From: Myotis daubentonii
Lineage: Eukaryota; Chordata; Mammalia; Chiroptera; Vespertilionidae
DNA: 64,000 nucleotides
Reading direction: 5' to 3'
NCBI RefSeq assembly: GCF_963259705.1
Contig: NC_081842.1
Coordinates: 88,900,433-88,964,432, forward strand
In this document: piece after piece, positions 10,873-26,145 of the stretch
Layout: each line of letters opens with the position of its first letter
How positions within the stretch are numbered: the first letter of the stretch is position 1
Made by a program: the position numbers and the translations under genes
The notes under the pieces: generated by a model
The model's database searches: none
What the model saw: the letters and a program-made list of their open reading frames with translations, nothing else
Told to the model about the DNA's origin: nothing

Positions 10873-11513
10873 TGCCGGCAGCCAGTCGGGCCATCCTTGC
10901 TGCTTGACACAGTCGCTGCAGGGAAGAAACATCTGCACAGCATATGTTTCAAGGGACCTGGCGATTGTGGCATACTGTTCTTAATATGTTTGCTCGCCTT
11001 CTCAGCATTATGTGTTTTAAACAAGACCACCTCCCCGAGAAAGGTTGTTTCCCCAGGTGAGGATTTTTTCCCTGGAGTTAGGGAATAACAGGACTAAGGA
11101 AGAGAATAAATCAGTGAAACCCCCTAGTGTTACAGAAATACCATGTACTACTTATGAAGAACTTGGACTAAGACTGTTGGCAATAAATTTGGGACTTGTT
11201 GGGCCCACATTCCCAGGGGTCTGCCCACCAGGGAAAGCACCAAAGCCTATACCCCTGGAGACCCACTGACACAGGGCAGTCCCAGGGAAGGCAAGCTGGG
11301 AGGCTTGGAGGACATAACCTTTACTGAGTAGGATAATCTCCTTCAGTCACTTCCTTGTAGCTTATCAGTAGAGCAGTAGAATAGTGATCTTGGAATAGCC
11401 CTTATAATGGAACACAGAGATTAACCTAGACAGGATTAAATTTAACAGAACTAGATTAAAAAACGCCCTAACCTTTGGAATAGAATGGATAGGATTAAAC
11501 TCAACAGAACTAG

Positions 11514-12629
<1,116 letters not shown>

Positions 12630-12954
12630 TTACTGCCTGGAAACAAAGCTTAGCAGGAGAGGAGAGCCAGAGAAGTGATAAGGAAGCTACAGGTTACAAC
12701 AGATTTGTGAATTCAGCCAAGCACAGTGGTGGCAGGGCCTAGCTGCTACAAGGAAGACATGTGTTAGACAATACTCATGTGAATGGGCTAAAAAACTCGA
12801 GGACTATATTTGTGACTAATTGTATAACAGGTTATTTTAGTTTCTCTTCTGTGGAAAGTGTAAAGCATTCCAACCAAGGGTTTTATTGTAGATTTATTTT
12901 TTTTTTGCACCCATGCTGTTGATTGCTAAATGTAATAGTCTGATCATGACGCTG

Positions 12955-12960
12955 AATAAA
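12955..12960 (+). terminator. Proximal poly(A) signal of HNRNPA1 copy A
   Basis: AATAAA at the position of the parental proximal polyadenylation signal; the distal one is at 13323-13328. Confidence 0.7.
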
Positions 12961-13518
12961 TGTGTCTTTTAAAAAATGTGCTGTGTAAAGTTAGTTTGCT
13001 CTGAAGCCATCTTGGGAAATTACCCCAACAGTGTGAAGCTAGAATTCCTTCAGGGTGATGCCAGGTTCCATTTGAAATTTATTTACAAACTGCTTGGGCA
13101 CAGAAGACATTGTCTTCTGAATCTTTGGTGTAGTTGAATTGACAGTTACTGTGTTGTGATCTGGAGTTCACCATTAAAAGGGTCACCAAAGCAGAGTCAT
13201 GGAGTTTATTTGGTTATTAATGATTGTTGGCACATCCTATGCAATATATCTAAATTGAATTATGGAACCCAAAAATTATAGATGGATATGAAGCTTGTGT
13301 ATCATCCATTTTCATGGTAATCAATAAACGATTTACTATCCTCTTGAAAAAAAATAAATAAATACAGATGTAACAGGACAATATAGACCGAACCTGGCTA
13401 GAACCTGGCTAGGCTGCTCATCAACTGAACGCTGTCTCCCTGTCATTCCTTCTTCGCGCACTCCATCCACACCTTTGGGAACCCCTGAATCTGCTGGAGT
13501 TGGACCCCAACATGTGTA

Positions 13519-13859
13519 AAACAAAAATCTTAAGGCAACTTTTATATTCTATGCTGAAACAAATTTTCTGAGACATAAACTGCTTGTTTCAGATCATTAA
13601 AAAGAAAATAAATTGAAATAGATAATTTAAAAATGTTATAGTCCTGTTATAATCAAGTGTTACCTTCCCTAATGCTGTCAATACAATGTCATTCTCTAGT
13701 TGTGTGGCTTTAAAAATATGTAATACATGTTCCTTTGAGATGTTTTAGCTTCTATGGGTTAAGTTTGTGTTTCTTTATTCCAGCAATAATATTACATTAA
13801 TTGCTGTAAAAGGTCAAAGTAAGTATTTCTGAGGAGTTAGAAGGGATTAGGGCCTACTG
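13519..13859. other. Intergenic DNA after the LTR (copy A)
   Basis: About 340 AT-rich bases, shared with copy B. Nothing recognised. Confidence 0.5.
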
Positions 13860-14065
13860 CAGAGGTGACATGCGAACTCATTTTTTTGGTTGATTTTTCT
13901 TTGTTAAATGGCATTTAAATATATAAAATAAATATCAAAAATATAAGTCTTTGTTTTACCATGGTTGCAAAGATCAAAAAATTTCTATACGTGACACGGC
14001 ACCAGAGTTAAGTCAGGGTTTTTCAAAATGCTGACACGCCGAGCTCAAAAGGTTCGCCATCACTG
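13860..14065 (-). mobile_element. Non-autonomous hAT MITE, one end truncated (copy A)
   Basis: The right end reads AGGTTCGCCATCACTG, whose complement CAGTGATGGCGAACCT is a bat nhAT terminal repeat. The interior has the paired motif GTGACACGGCACC / GCTGACACGCCGAGCTC and an AT-rich core. The left end begins within the element (CAGAGGTGACATGCG) without the matching terminal repeat, so about 25-30 bp seem to be missing. The same truncated copy is at 25939-26145. Confidence 0.7.
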
Positions 14066-15010
14066 GATTAGGCAATTTAGGGTAAGGGCCTTGGGGAGGG
14101 AAGATGATAGATAAAGAGAAAATAAACCAGATGGTCAGGATGTGACCAAGATAGGCTTTGCCACAAGTCAGTCTGGGGCTTGATCCTGTCCAAATGCTGT
14201 AGCTGCTCTCCACAGTTCTGGTTAAGATTTGTTGCGGTACTCAGTTCGCCAAGCAAGAACAAAAAGACTTTCAACTCAGCCCTGAACTTCCAGGCCTGGC
14301 CAACAGCAATGTGGAGGGCAATCCATTAGGTCTCAAAAACCCAGATATGGCTCACACCCAATCATCCCTTGATGAGTTTCAGAATACTGACCTTCCTACT
14401 CTGGGGACCAGTAATGAAGACAGTCATCAAGACCCAAGATCCCCACAAGGACTCAAATTCCAGTACTGCAAATCACCAGGAGCCCCTTGTACTACTCCCC
14501 ACCCACATTCCTTTTCCCTGATTCACCTATATAAGCTTTCTTCTAACAAGCTTAAGGGGAAGGTGGATGTTAGGGTTCTTACCATCGCCTTCCCAGATTT
14601 TTGGCATCTGATATTATTAAATGTATTCCTGATACCATTTGAATTGACCCAGTTCTGAGTTAATTAACAGAAAAGGAGCAAAGGGAAAGCCAGATAATAT
14701 GAGCATGCCATTCGTGCCAGAAAGCTGCAGTTTAACTCTGTCCAGTGCTGATTCCTGCAGACCAAGGGGGGAAGGGACTGGACAAAGAAAGAATGGACAC
14801 ATGCCTTGTAAGGTCTGATGACTAAGGAAAGGTGATTACCTGTCAGTCATACCTGGAGCAGGTCATTGGCCAGAATAGGTGTGGCCACTGCAAGGACAGG
14901 AAATCTGAGCTACACAAGCTCCTGAACAAAGGCCACACTTTATAGACAATTCCATTTTGTACTTCAATAATAATCTCCAAATTAACATCAGTATTCATAA
15001 CATATAATTT
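14066..15010. other. Intergenic DNA (copy A), no gene
   Basis: Shared with 26146-27090. A 115-codon open frame at 14311-14658 exists in both copies but shows no domain and sits in repeat-like DNA. A TATA-like CTATATAAGC at 14527-14536 hints at an old LTR; ends not found. Confidence 0.4.
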
Positions 15011-15022
15011 CTGATTAGATAT
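15011..15022. repeat. TSD of AGGF1 retrocopy, 3' side
   Basis: CTGATTAGATAT, repeated at 17457-17468. Copy B has a single copy here (about 27091-27102), the empty site. Confidence 0.92.
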
Positions 15023-15092
15023 TTTTTTTTATCAGTTATATCCCTTTTATTCCAAAATTCCAAATTACTTAGCATAAGCCTTTTATAATTTA

Positions 15093-15515
15093 CTAGGGGC
15101 CCAGTACACAAATTCGTGCACCTTGAAAGGAAATGTGGGCTGTGAGCCTGCAGTGGGCACAGGAAGTCTCGGCCCATCCTCCATGCCCCCACCCAGCCCT
15201 TCCTGCTGCAGCCCCTGGTCCCATCTGCCGGCATCCCCTCCCCCACCACCATCACTCCCACAAGCTGAGGGCGCCAGCCCCACTCGCACCCGCTGATGGT
15301 GTGGAGAGATTGGGGCCCGTGCTTTCAGCGGGTGCAAGCAGCGGCTGTTGCCCTGATCACCCCTCAGGAGCAGGGGTAGGTGGAGAAGCCCTCAGGGGTG
15401 ATCAGGACCAGCAGCTGCTCCTCACACCTGCTGATGGCGCCGAGTGATCAGGGCTGGCGCCAGGCGTCGGCAGCGGGTGTAAGCGGCAGCTTTGGCACTG
15501 GCAGAGGGTGCCTGT
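15093..15515 (-). mobile_element. HeliBat fragment inside the AGGF1 retrocopy
   Basis: Reverse-oriented 3' end CTAGGGGCCCAGTACAC followed by the hairpin partner (AATTCGTGCACC), then a GC-rich body. A 5' TC end (reverse TATATAGGA) is not seen, so the 5' side is truncated or diverged near 15515. Confidence 0.8.
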
Positions 15516-15556
15516 AGTTCACATATTTTCAAAGGATGATAAAAAGGTGCTTTTAT

Positions 15557-15930
<374 letters not shown>

Positions 15931-16197
15931 ACAGAGATAAGCAGTTATGGGAGCTAAACTAAACCAAAATCTCACCGAATGCTTTCAAATGTCATTCTCT
16001 AGTTTGTCAGGGAAGGCCTTTTGATGATAGGTATATGTTCTTTTCTTATTGCTAGGCAGAAGTAATTTTACAACCTATCTTCTCAAACGGTTCAACCACT
16101 AGTATCAAGTAGGAGTGATTAAAACATAATTCTTGAGAGCAAAGAGAAAAATCATTTTTAGTATTTTAGTCACATATTCTTCAATTCTTATGTACTC

Positions 16198-17066
16198 TTT
16201 TCCTCATTTACTGTAGAAGAATCTGGATCCTTTCTTTTCTTCTTCAGCTTTTTATCTTTACTTTGTTTTGTGACAGAAGTCTGTTAAGGTTGCAAATCTA
16301 CTCGAGAATGAAATTGATATCGACCACTTTCCACATCACAGTAGTAATAAATTCCAGTGGAAGGATCATAATATAGTTGATTTTCAGAATCATAATAGAA
16401 ACCAGTGCTGTGGTCAAAATACAGTCCAGTATTCTCTTCATAACTAAATCCCATCTGTGATACAGCAGCTTCTGCTGCAGCTCTCAAACTTTCAGCTAAT
16501 GATGAACCTTCTAAGGATGCACCCTCTGTTGCTAATGCAGATGCTGGCTCCTGAGAATTTAAGGCAAAATGGTCCTCTTGTCCACATTCAACCTTTTCCG
16601 TTACATCAGTACCAGCATACACATCATTTTCTATTTGTGACTGGTCTTTAAAATTATAAGCAGAAGCTTCGCTATCCTGATCTTGCTGAACTGAAAGTTC
16701 TGTCACTTTATCTGGAAGACTAAGATCCTTATAGTATGTATGATAATAATAATCTGAGATTGACCAAGGAGGGTGGTTCTCTGTTTGTACTTCTACGTCA
16801 GACTTCTTATTATCTTCCTTTCTCCCACAATAGAGTATTTTACTGAGCTCTTCTACCTGGGTGCGGAGCTCCTGGTTGTTGCTCTGGGCGCTCTGGTACA
16901 GCCGCTCCGTGTGGTGCAAAAGCTTCTCCACCTCCCGCACCTGCCACTTGCAGCTCCACAGCTCGCATTCCAACTTCTCCACCTTCCGCCTCAGCTAGGC
17001 CAGCTCTGGCTCAGGGGAGGTGGGTGGCAATGGAGACAACGAAGGAGACTGCGCCTCGGACGCCAT
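16198..17066 (-). pseudogene. AGGF1: AGGF1 retropseudogene, N-terminal part
   Basis: AGGF1 is an angiogenic factor with OCRE, FHA and G-patch domains. This copy keeps the N-terminal coiled coil (VEKLECEL, EKLLHHTERLYQ, NNQELRTQVEELSKIL) and the OCRE repeats with tyrosine-rich NTGLYFDHSTGFYYDSENQ and TGIYYYCDVESGRYQFHS. It starts at ATG 17066-17064. A stop TAG at 16997-16995 replaces codon 24, and a TAA at 16286-16284 follows the OCRE domain; beyond it a lysine-rich stretch (KQSKDKKLKKKRKD) continues in frame to about 16198. FHA and G-patch domains are absent. A CpG-rich 5' UTR of about 390 nt lies at 17067-17456. The broken frame makes a functional protein unlikely. Confidence 0.92.
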
Positions 17067-17456
17067 GGGGTCCGGCGCGAGGCGGCCCGTGGGCGCCGAG
17101 GGGCTGCGCGCAGACCAAGGTGGACGCCGGCGGCCCCAGGAGCCACGCGAGTGCGTGGGCAGCGAAAGGCGGCCTCAAACCCGCCCGGCCTCGGCTGCCC
17201 CTGGCCATGACGGCCTGAAGCTCAAAGCCAGGAGCCCAGAGGAACTGCCAGGGGAAGGCGGTTGGACCCAGCCCAATCCGCCCGGCTTTGAAATAGTAAA
17301 ACTGTATTGGTAAATACCTTCCCCAGCAACCGAGGCAGTCACGGGGGTCTTTGGAGAAGTGGGAGGACCTAAGAAGCAAAGGCCCGAAACTGTTCAGCTG
17401 GCTGTTCCTGAGCTGAACCAGAAAGCACAGCGCCCGCGGTGGGCGGGGGCGAAACC

Positions 17457-17468
17457 CTGATTAGATAT
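17457..17468. repeat. TSD of AGGF1 retrocopy, 5' side
   Basis: CTGATTAGATAT, matching 15011-15022. Confidence 0.92.
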
Positions 17469-17940
17469 GTTGATATAAAACTATTTCTTAACAGCTATGT
17501 AACTTTGAGCACATTATATGGTTTTTAATTATTCCTTTTCTTTTCCTGTAATAAGGCTATGTTAATGGTCTTTAGTAATAGGTTGGTTGTGAAAATTAAA
17601 TGAGTTATATAAAGTAAACTCAGAACAACGTATCGATTTATTTTAATAAATTGTAGCTATTATTTTTATTAGCAGATCTAACAATCTCTAGATTTAAGAT
17701 ATGATTAATTTTGCAATGATTTCATGAAAACTCTTTCATTTGACCTTTCTCATCCAATATTCCAGTTATCTATATCAACAAATTGCAGTTTTATACTTAT
17801 TTTGCTAATACATCTGCCCACTGCAGAGGCCATTACAAATGATCCTGGTGATCAGAACTAATGCATGCTGTGTTAGAATACAAAAATAATCACAGAGAAT
17901 CTAGAATAAGTCCCACCAGGTGAGATAATTAGACAAAGAT
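17469..17940. other. Intergenic DNA (copy A), no gene
   Basis: AT-rich DNA shared with copy B (27103-27575). Nothing recognised. Confidence 0.5.
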
Positions 17941-17953
17941 GTCACCCTATTTT

Positions 17954-18167
17954 TTTTAAAATATATTTTATTGATTTTTTACAGAGAGGAAGGGAGAGAG
18001 ATAGAGAGTTAGAAACATTGATGAGGGAGAAACATCAGCTGCCTCCTGCACATCTCCCACTGGGGATGCGCCCGCAACCCAGGTACATGCCCTTGACCGG
18101 AATCGAAACTGGGAACTTTCAGTCCGCAGGCCGACGCTCTATCCACTGAGCCAAACTGGTTTCGGCT
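17954..18167 (-). mobile_element. Ves SINE, copy A only
   Basis: Minus-strand Ves SINE with TSD GTCACCCTATTTT (17941-17953) and GTCACCCGATTTT (18168-18180, one change). Copy B has the uninterrupted site near 27575-27590, so this inserted after, or was polymorphic at, the duplication. Confidence 0.93.
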
Positions 18168-18180
18168 GTCACCCGATTTT

Positions 18181-19500
18181 GAAGAAAAATTATTCTAGGA
18201 GCTGAGAAATAAAGTGGAATAAGAATTGTATTTTATCTTTTAAGAACTCCCAGGCTATTATAAGTCCTAGACAGGATACAGAAGAAAGGGTAAAGGGCAG
18301 GAAACTTGTGGAGATTCCCTGAAATAGTTAGCTAGATCACAAGCACACCAAGGATGCATCCAAATCACTTGGGAAAGTTTGTTAAAATATAGATGACAGG
18401 ACTCCATCTGCTGAGATTCTGTTTCAGTAAGTCTGTGTTTAACAGGCTCTTCTGATGATCCTAAAGCACACTGAGATGTGTGCTCTACTGAATAGACTAG
18501 CAGAAGGACCAGAAGGAAGACCTAGATGTAGTCCTGTGGACAGTCAGGACTGAAACTCAAATCCCTAGGTGTGAATGGTTGAGGGGAGAGGCTGTTCTTC
18601 TTTCTTTAATTTGCTTGATTACAATATTAGTTTTTATAATCTTACACATATTAACATGTTGGTTAATTGAAGACTATTAAACTTGGTTCAGTTAAAGTGA
18701 CTATGAATCTATTCTCTCTCTCTCTTTCTTTCTCTCTCTCTCTTTCTGTCTCTCTCATCTATTACCTACCCATATATATGCAATGAAAAGGTATTCTCAA
18801 CATAATAGTCCCGACTACCTAAAAAAATGACTAGGAAGATGAAAAACAGTAACAATTACCCAAACTAAATGCTTATCTTATTTCCAAAGATACTGTTATC
18901 TTTCATCATTTGTGCTAATTCTTATGATACTATATAACAATAAAAATAAACAGCAATAAAATAAATAAGGAAAAAGTAAAATGAGGAATATCCACTTCTA
19001 CAGAAACTAAAGTTCTTATATTTCCTTCTTATTTTCTATAATTAAAGGTTTGTATTATGATTGACAGCCTTATTTATTTAATATGCATAAGCTTTTAAAA
19101 TTTATAATTAAAATTTTATATATACCCAAGCCTTTGCATATGTATACATATAAATCAATATCATATGACATTTCTTTCTAATTTTATCCCTTTGTACAAA
19201 ATATTCCAATGATTATGCCCACTGAATAATAAAATACAATGAGGAAGATGTAAAACAAAAGCTGCATTTATTTGGGTCATAAAGAGTACCATATTTCTTC
19301 TAAATAATTTTCTGATAACACAGATTTTCTGTTGTTTTATAGTGTTCAGTAGTCTCTCCTTATCACGGGAAATATGTTCCAAGATGCCCATCAGATGCCT
19401 GAAACCGAGAATAGTACTGAATACTCTATGTACTATTTTTTTCTATACCTACCCATGATAAGGTTTAATTTATAAATTGGAGGCATTAAACAGTTAACTA
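18181..19500. other. Intergenic DNA (copy A), no gene
   Basis: Shared with 27591-28906. It has a CT-rich simple repeat at 18713-18756 and AT-rich unique sequence. No frame with domain content. Confidence 0.5.
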
Positions 19501-19768
19501 TCCTATATAATAAAAGGGTAATATGCAAATTGACTGAGTGGGGGGAACGACCAGTTGCTATGATGTGCACTGTCCATCAGGGGACAGACGCTCAATGCAG
19601 GAGCCAGGCTCATGGCTGGTGAGCACAGCGATGGTGGCGAGAGCCTTTCCCCCCTCTGCAGTAGTGCTAAGGATGTCTGACTGACATCCCCTGAGGGCTT
19701 CTGGACTGTGAAAGGGCATAGGACCTCCCCCACCCCCAGTGCACTAATGTCATGCACCAGGCCTCTAG
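19501..19768 (+). mobile_element. HeliBat Helitron, both ends (copy A)
   Basis: Starts TCCTATATAATAAAAGGG after A and ends GGCCTCTAG before T, with hairpin GTGCACTAATGTCATGCAC. 268 bp, non-coding. Counterpart 28907-29174 in copy B. Confidence 0.93.
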
Positions 19769-19802
19769 TAACTAATAATAAAATAGAACAGTTATAACAA
19801 TA

Positions 19803-20247
19803 CTAGAGGCCCAGTGCACACAATTCGTGCACTCGAAGCGGGGGTCCCTCAGCCTGACCTGTGTCCTCTCACAGTCCAGGAGCCCCAAAGAGGTAGGTCC
19901 TGCCCGCCCAGCCAGGGCTCCACAATGGATCACCCCAGCTGAGGGAGGACTCATGCTTCCCTCACAGAGGGAGGCCCTGCCCACACATCTCAGCCTACCG
20001 GTCAGTGGCCTGGGCTTCCCTTTTTGGGGCGATTGTGGAGCCCCCCAACTGATCACCCTGCTGGCCAATGGCCTGGGACTCCCTCTGCTGGGAGATCATG
20101 GGGCGATTGCAGGGTCCCCTGACCAATTGCATTGCACCTGCCTTGGCTGGCCTGGCACGAGTGGGTGTCATAGTGTCATCATCTGGATGGTTGTTCTGCT
20201 GTTCAGCCATTTGGTGGATTTGCATTATATGCTTTTATTATTATAGA
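19803..20247 (-). mobile_element. HeliBat Helitron, reverse (copy A)
   Basis: Reverse-oriented: CTAGAGGCCCAGTGCAC and hairpin at the left, and the complement of TCTATAATAATAAAAGC at the right. It faces the preceding Helitron tail to tail with 34 bp between. Counterpart 29209-29654. Confidence 0.92.
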
Positions 20248-20379
20248 TGCTGTAGTAAAAGTTCCGTGAATGTAGTCCCTCTCCAGTAATTTCTTTGTTT
20301 GCTTTTCAGTCCAAACCTATTCCTGGATCTGTTTAACCAGGGCTTATTGGGCAATAAATTGCTTTCATCACCCTTTTTA

Positions 20380-20623
20380 TTTTTTATTTTATTTTTTATT
20401 TTTTTTTAAATATATTTTATTGGTTTTTTTACAGAGAGGAAGGGAGAGAGATAGAGAGAGTTAGAAACATCGATGAGAGAGAAACATCGATCAGCTGCCT
20501 CCTGCACATCTCCTACTGGGGATATGCCCGCAACCCAGGTATATGCCCTTGACTGGAATCAAACCTGGGACCCTTCAGTCCGCAGGCTGACGCTCTATCC
20601 ACTGAGCAAAACCTGTTTCGGCA
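20380..20623 (-). mobile_element. Ves SINE, copy A only
   Basis: Minus-strand Ves SINE with TSD CATCACCCTTTTTA at 20366-20379 and 20624-20637. Copy B shows the empty site near 29775-29787. Confidence 0.93.
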
Positions 20624-20654
20624 CATCACCCTTTTTAGGAGATGCTTTGCTGAA

Positions 20655-20864
20655 GTCTTTTTTAAAAAAATGTGTTTTAATAATGTTATTGATTGATTGA
20701 TTGGTTGGAGAGGAAGGGAGAGGGAGAGAAACATCAATGTGAGAGAGAAACCTGCATGGGCTGCCTCCTGCATGCAACCCAATCTGTGAACAATCCCAAA
20801 AGTTAGGTATGTGCCTTGCTAGAAATCAAACCTACACTTTTCAACTGAGCCACTGGCCAGGGCT
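20655..20864 (-). mobile_element. Older bat tRNA SINE (copy A)
   Basis: Diverged SINE: A-rich tail region, GAGAGGAAGGGAGAGGGAGAG body, then the complement of a tRNA head ending CTGAGCCACTGGCCAGGGC. Present in copy B at about 29800-30012. Confidence 0.8.
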
Positions 20865-21838
20865 ACAGTTGTATTTCTTATATTTTACTTTCAGAGGGTG
20901 AAAAACCATGGATGTTATTTACAGTCATAGAAAACTTTAAAAATATTTTAAACAAGAATCCAAAATATTTTGGCATTTGGGCTAAAACAGACATATACTC
21001 CTATGACATGCAGAAAAAGAACTCAGTATGAAAACACATAAGAGTGATATTTGCAGGTTTATCATTGATTATACAACCATATTAGTTTTGTCCTCTTATA
21101 CGTAAACTATGGTGATAGCATTGCATATTTTTAAATTGAAAGTTTGAAAACCTGTGGAAGCAAAAAAGCATCATACCCCAAACCAAATTGAATGCTTTCA
21201 ATCATAAGATATACTCTATTTTATGAGAGGTGGAACTAAATGTAGAATTAGTACTTTTTTCTTTACACAAAAAAGAAAAAAAGAAAATTGCAAAGGGCTG
21301 ATAGATTTGTGGCTCATCTCTTAATATATAGAAAAATTAATTTTTTACATTTTCAAAATATTGCAAGTCCCCTTCATAATGCTGCCTATGAATTTAAAAA
21401 ACCATGAAAATAGATAATTGAGACTAAGCTGCCAGAGTTTAAGGAAAAGGGTGCATGGGATGAGATGTGCTAGTTCTCCTTTCCTCCTCTTTCGCAAACA
21501 CTGGAAAGGTAGAGATTTGTTGGGGAAATTTGGACCTTAGCCTGGACTTGGCAAAAAAAGTTCAAATTTGATATTTTTCCCCAAAGGTTGGCACAAGAAG
21601 CTTTGCTGGACCATGTGGGACGAACTTGTGGAGCAGGACAAAGCATGGTTAGCTCCCCTTGACCATGTGCTTCACCAATGGTCCCTTTCAAGAGGTTTAG
21701 AAAGTGTATATTGTGATAGTAAAACTATGATTAAAAAATCTTTTGAGAAAGCAGTGTGGAATATTAAATTAAAAGAGAAAAGCTCAGATAGTGAAATGTT
21801 TTGAAAGTAGTTAAGATGCAATGCTATTTTATTTTCTC
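20865..21838. other. Intergenic DNA (copy A), no gene
   Basis: AT-rich unique DNA shared nearly base for base with 30013-30985. Short open frames have no recognisable content. Confidence 0.5.
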
Positions 21839-21839
21839 A

Positions 21840-22010
21840 ATAGAGGCCCGATGCACAAAATTCGTACAAGAGTAGGCCTTCCTTCCCCTGGCTGCCTGCA
21901 CTGGCTTCCCTCTGGCACCAGTGACCTGGGGTTCCCTTGCACAGGGAGGCTCCACCCACTGCCACAGCCTGACAATGTAGCTAGCTGGCTACATGAATCT
22001 GTCCCAACTA
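21840..22010 (-). mobile_element. Decayed HeliBat 3' fragment (copy A)
   Basis: ATAGAGGCCCGATGCACAAAATTCG is a reverse HeliBat 3' end with a mutated CTAG. The body is truncated. Counterpart at about 30988-31163. Confidence 0.65.
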
Positions 22011-22084
22011 TTACTCCTGTTTTTTAAGGTTTGGAGAAATCTTTACATTGGATCAGGAAATGTAAGAGACATCTATTTAAATTT

Positions 22085-22308
22085 TTTGTTTAAAAAATGT
22101 ATTTTATTGATTTTTTTACAGAGAGGAAGGGAGAGGGATAGAGAGTTAGAATCATCGATGAGAGAGAAACATTGATCAGCTGCCTCCTGCACATCCCCCA
22201 CTGGGGATATACCCACAACCAAGGTACATGCCCTTGACCAGAATCAAACCTGGGACTCTTCAGTCCACAGGCTGACGCTCTATTCACTGAGCCAAACCAA
22301 TTAGGGCT
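22085..22308 (-). mobile_element. Ves SINE at the A/B junction
   Basis: Same SINE as 9927-10170, but its left flank is the end of copy A (GACATCTATTTAAATT) in place of the original TSD. It therefore marks the tandem duplication breakpoint. Confidence 0.93.
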
Positions 22309-22319
22309 AAAACTTTCTT

Positions 22320-23004
22320 AGAATAGAAAAATGTAATAGATTTTTCTTCAGTTTTTAGACAGTTGAAAGTTTGCCACATGCAATTTAAGATGTTGTCGAG
22401 TTCATATTTCCTTGATTATGTCTATGAGATATAAGTTGCAAAAATCTCCACGAACAGGTTGCATAAGTAGTCAATATTACTTGCTTTCTCATAAACCAAA
22501 TTAATTTTGACCTCAAATACCCATGTCTAGGGCAGTGGAAAACTTCCGCCCAGTCCTTCAACTCTGACCTCCTCTGTAAATTGTGTCTTCGCAGTGTAAC
22601 ACACACTGTGCCAATGTTCTCCATAAGATTCAGGTTCACTCAAGTTGATGTAGATATCTGTTTCCTGTTTACATGCTCTCCCGTACCAGCACATTTATTT
22701 TTAATCTCTTTCAGCAACAGAAATCACCTGTGAGGTCCCTACCTTTGTCTCCATCTGCCTGTGGACAATGAAATGCTCCTCTCATGCATCTATCAACTCC
22801 TCTTCCTTGAGGTGCTGCTGGTCAGCAGGGCAGAGGCTCCTTGGCTCCTAAAGCCCAAAGTCACCCCTCCGCTGCATTGCCTGAAGTGCTTCTTTTTAAT
22901 TGTTGAGATCTGGCTTTCTTTCCTGCTTTGCCAGAACACAATCTCTATTCTGAGATTGCTCTCACCTGCCTTTTTAACCTTTATATTCTTCTCAGGGTTT
23001 AGGA
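22320..23004. other. Intergenic DNA between SINE and LTR (copy B)
   Basis: Counterpart of 10182-10866 with scattered substitutions. No gene seen. Confidence 0.55.
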
Positions 23005-23592
23005 TGTGTATGCTGGCAGCCGGTCGGGCCATCCTTGCTGCTTGACACAGTTGCTGCAGGGAAGAAACATCTGCACAGCATATGTTTCAAGGGACCTGGC
23101 GATTGTGGCATACTGTTCTTAATATGTTTGCTCGCCTTCTCAGCATTATGTGTTTTAAACAAGACCACCTCCCCGAGAAAGGTTGTTTCCCCAGGTGAGG
23201 ATTTTTTCCCTGGAGTTAGGGAATAACAGGACTAAGGAAGAGAATAAATCAGTGAAACCCCCTAGTGTTACAGAAATACCATGTACTACTTATGAAGAAC
23301 TTGGACTAAGACTGTTGGCAATAAATGTGGGACTTGTTGGGCCCACATTGCCAGGGGTCTGCCCACCAGGGAAAGCACCAAAGCCTATACCCCTGGAGAC
23401 CCACCGACACAGGGCAGTCCCAGGGAAGGCAAGCTGGGAGGCTGGGAGGACATAACCTTTACTGAGTAGGATAATCTCCTTCAGTCACTTCCTTGTAGCT
23501 TATCAGTAGAGTAGTAGAATAGTGATATTGGAATAGCCCTTATAATGGAACACAGAGATTAACCTAGACAGGATTAAACTCAACAGAACTAG

Positions 23593-25434
<1,842 letters not shown>

Positions 25435-25597
25435 ATAAATACAGATGTAACAGGACAATAAAGACCGAACCTGGCTAGAGAACCTGGCTAGGCTGCTGAT
25501 CAACTGAAAGCTGTCTCCCTGTCATTCCTTCTTCGCCGACTCCGTCCACACCTTTGGGAACACCTGGATCTGCTGGGGTTGGACCCCAACATGTGTA

Positions 25598-25938
25598 AAA
25601 CAAAAAACTTAAGGCAACTTTTGTATTCTATGCTGAAACAAATTTTCTGAGACATAAACTGCTTGTTTCAGATCATTAAAAAGAAAATAAATTGAAATAG
25701 ATAATTTAAAAATGTTATAGTCCTGTTATAATCAAGTGTTACCTTCCCTGATGCTGTCAATACAATGTCATTCTCTAGTTGTGTTGCTTAAAAATATGTA
25801 ATACATATTCCTTTGAGATGTTTTAGCTTCTATGGGTTAAGTTTGTGTTTCTTTATTCCAGCAATAATATTACATTAATTGCTGTAAAAGGTTCAAAGTA
25901 AGTATTTCTGAGGAGTTAGAAGGGATTAGGGCCTACTG
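25598..25938. other. Intergenic DNA after the LTR (copy B)
   Basis: Counterpart of 13519-13859. Nothing recognised. Confidence 0.5.
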
Positions 25939-26145
25939 TCAGAGGTGACACGTGAACTCATTTTTTTGGTTGATTTTTCTTTGTTAAATGGCATTTAAAT
26001 ATATAAAACAAATATCAAAAATATAAGTCTTTGTTTTACTATGGTTGCAAAGATCAAAAAATTTCTATACGTGACACGGCACCAGAGTTAAGTTAGGGTT
26101 TTTCAAAATGCTGACACGCCGAGCTCAAAAGGTTCGCCATCACTG
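25939..26145 (-). mobile_element. Non-autonomous hAT MITE, one end truncated (copy B)
   Basis: Counterpart of 13860-14065; right terminal repeat GTTCGCCATCACTG intact. Confidence 0.7.

Noticed and set aside
14311..14658. 115-codon frame conserved in both duplication copies
   Set aside because: Conservation is explained by the recent duplication; no start context, domain or splice structure supports a gene.
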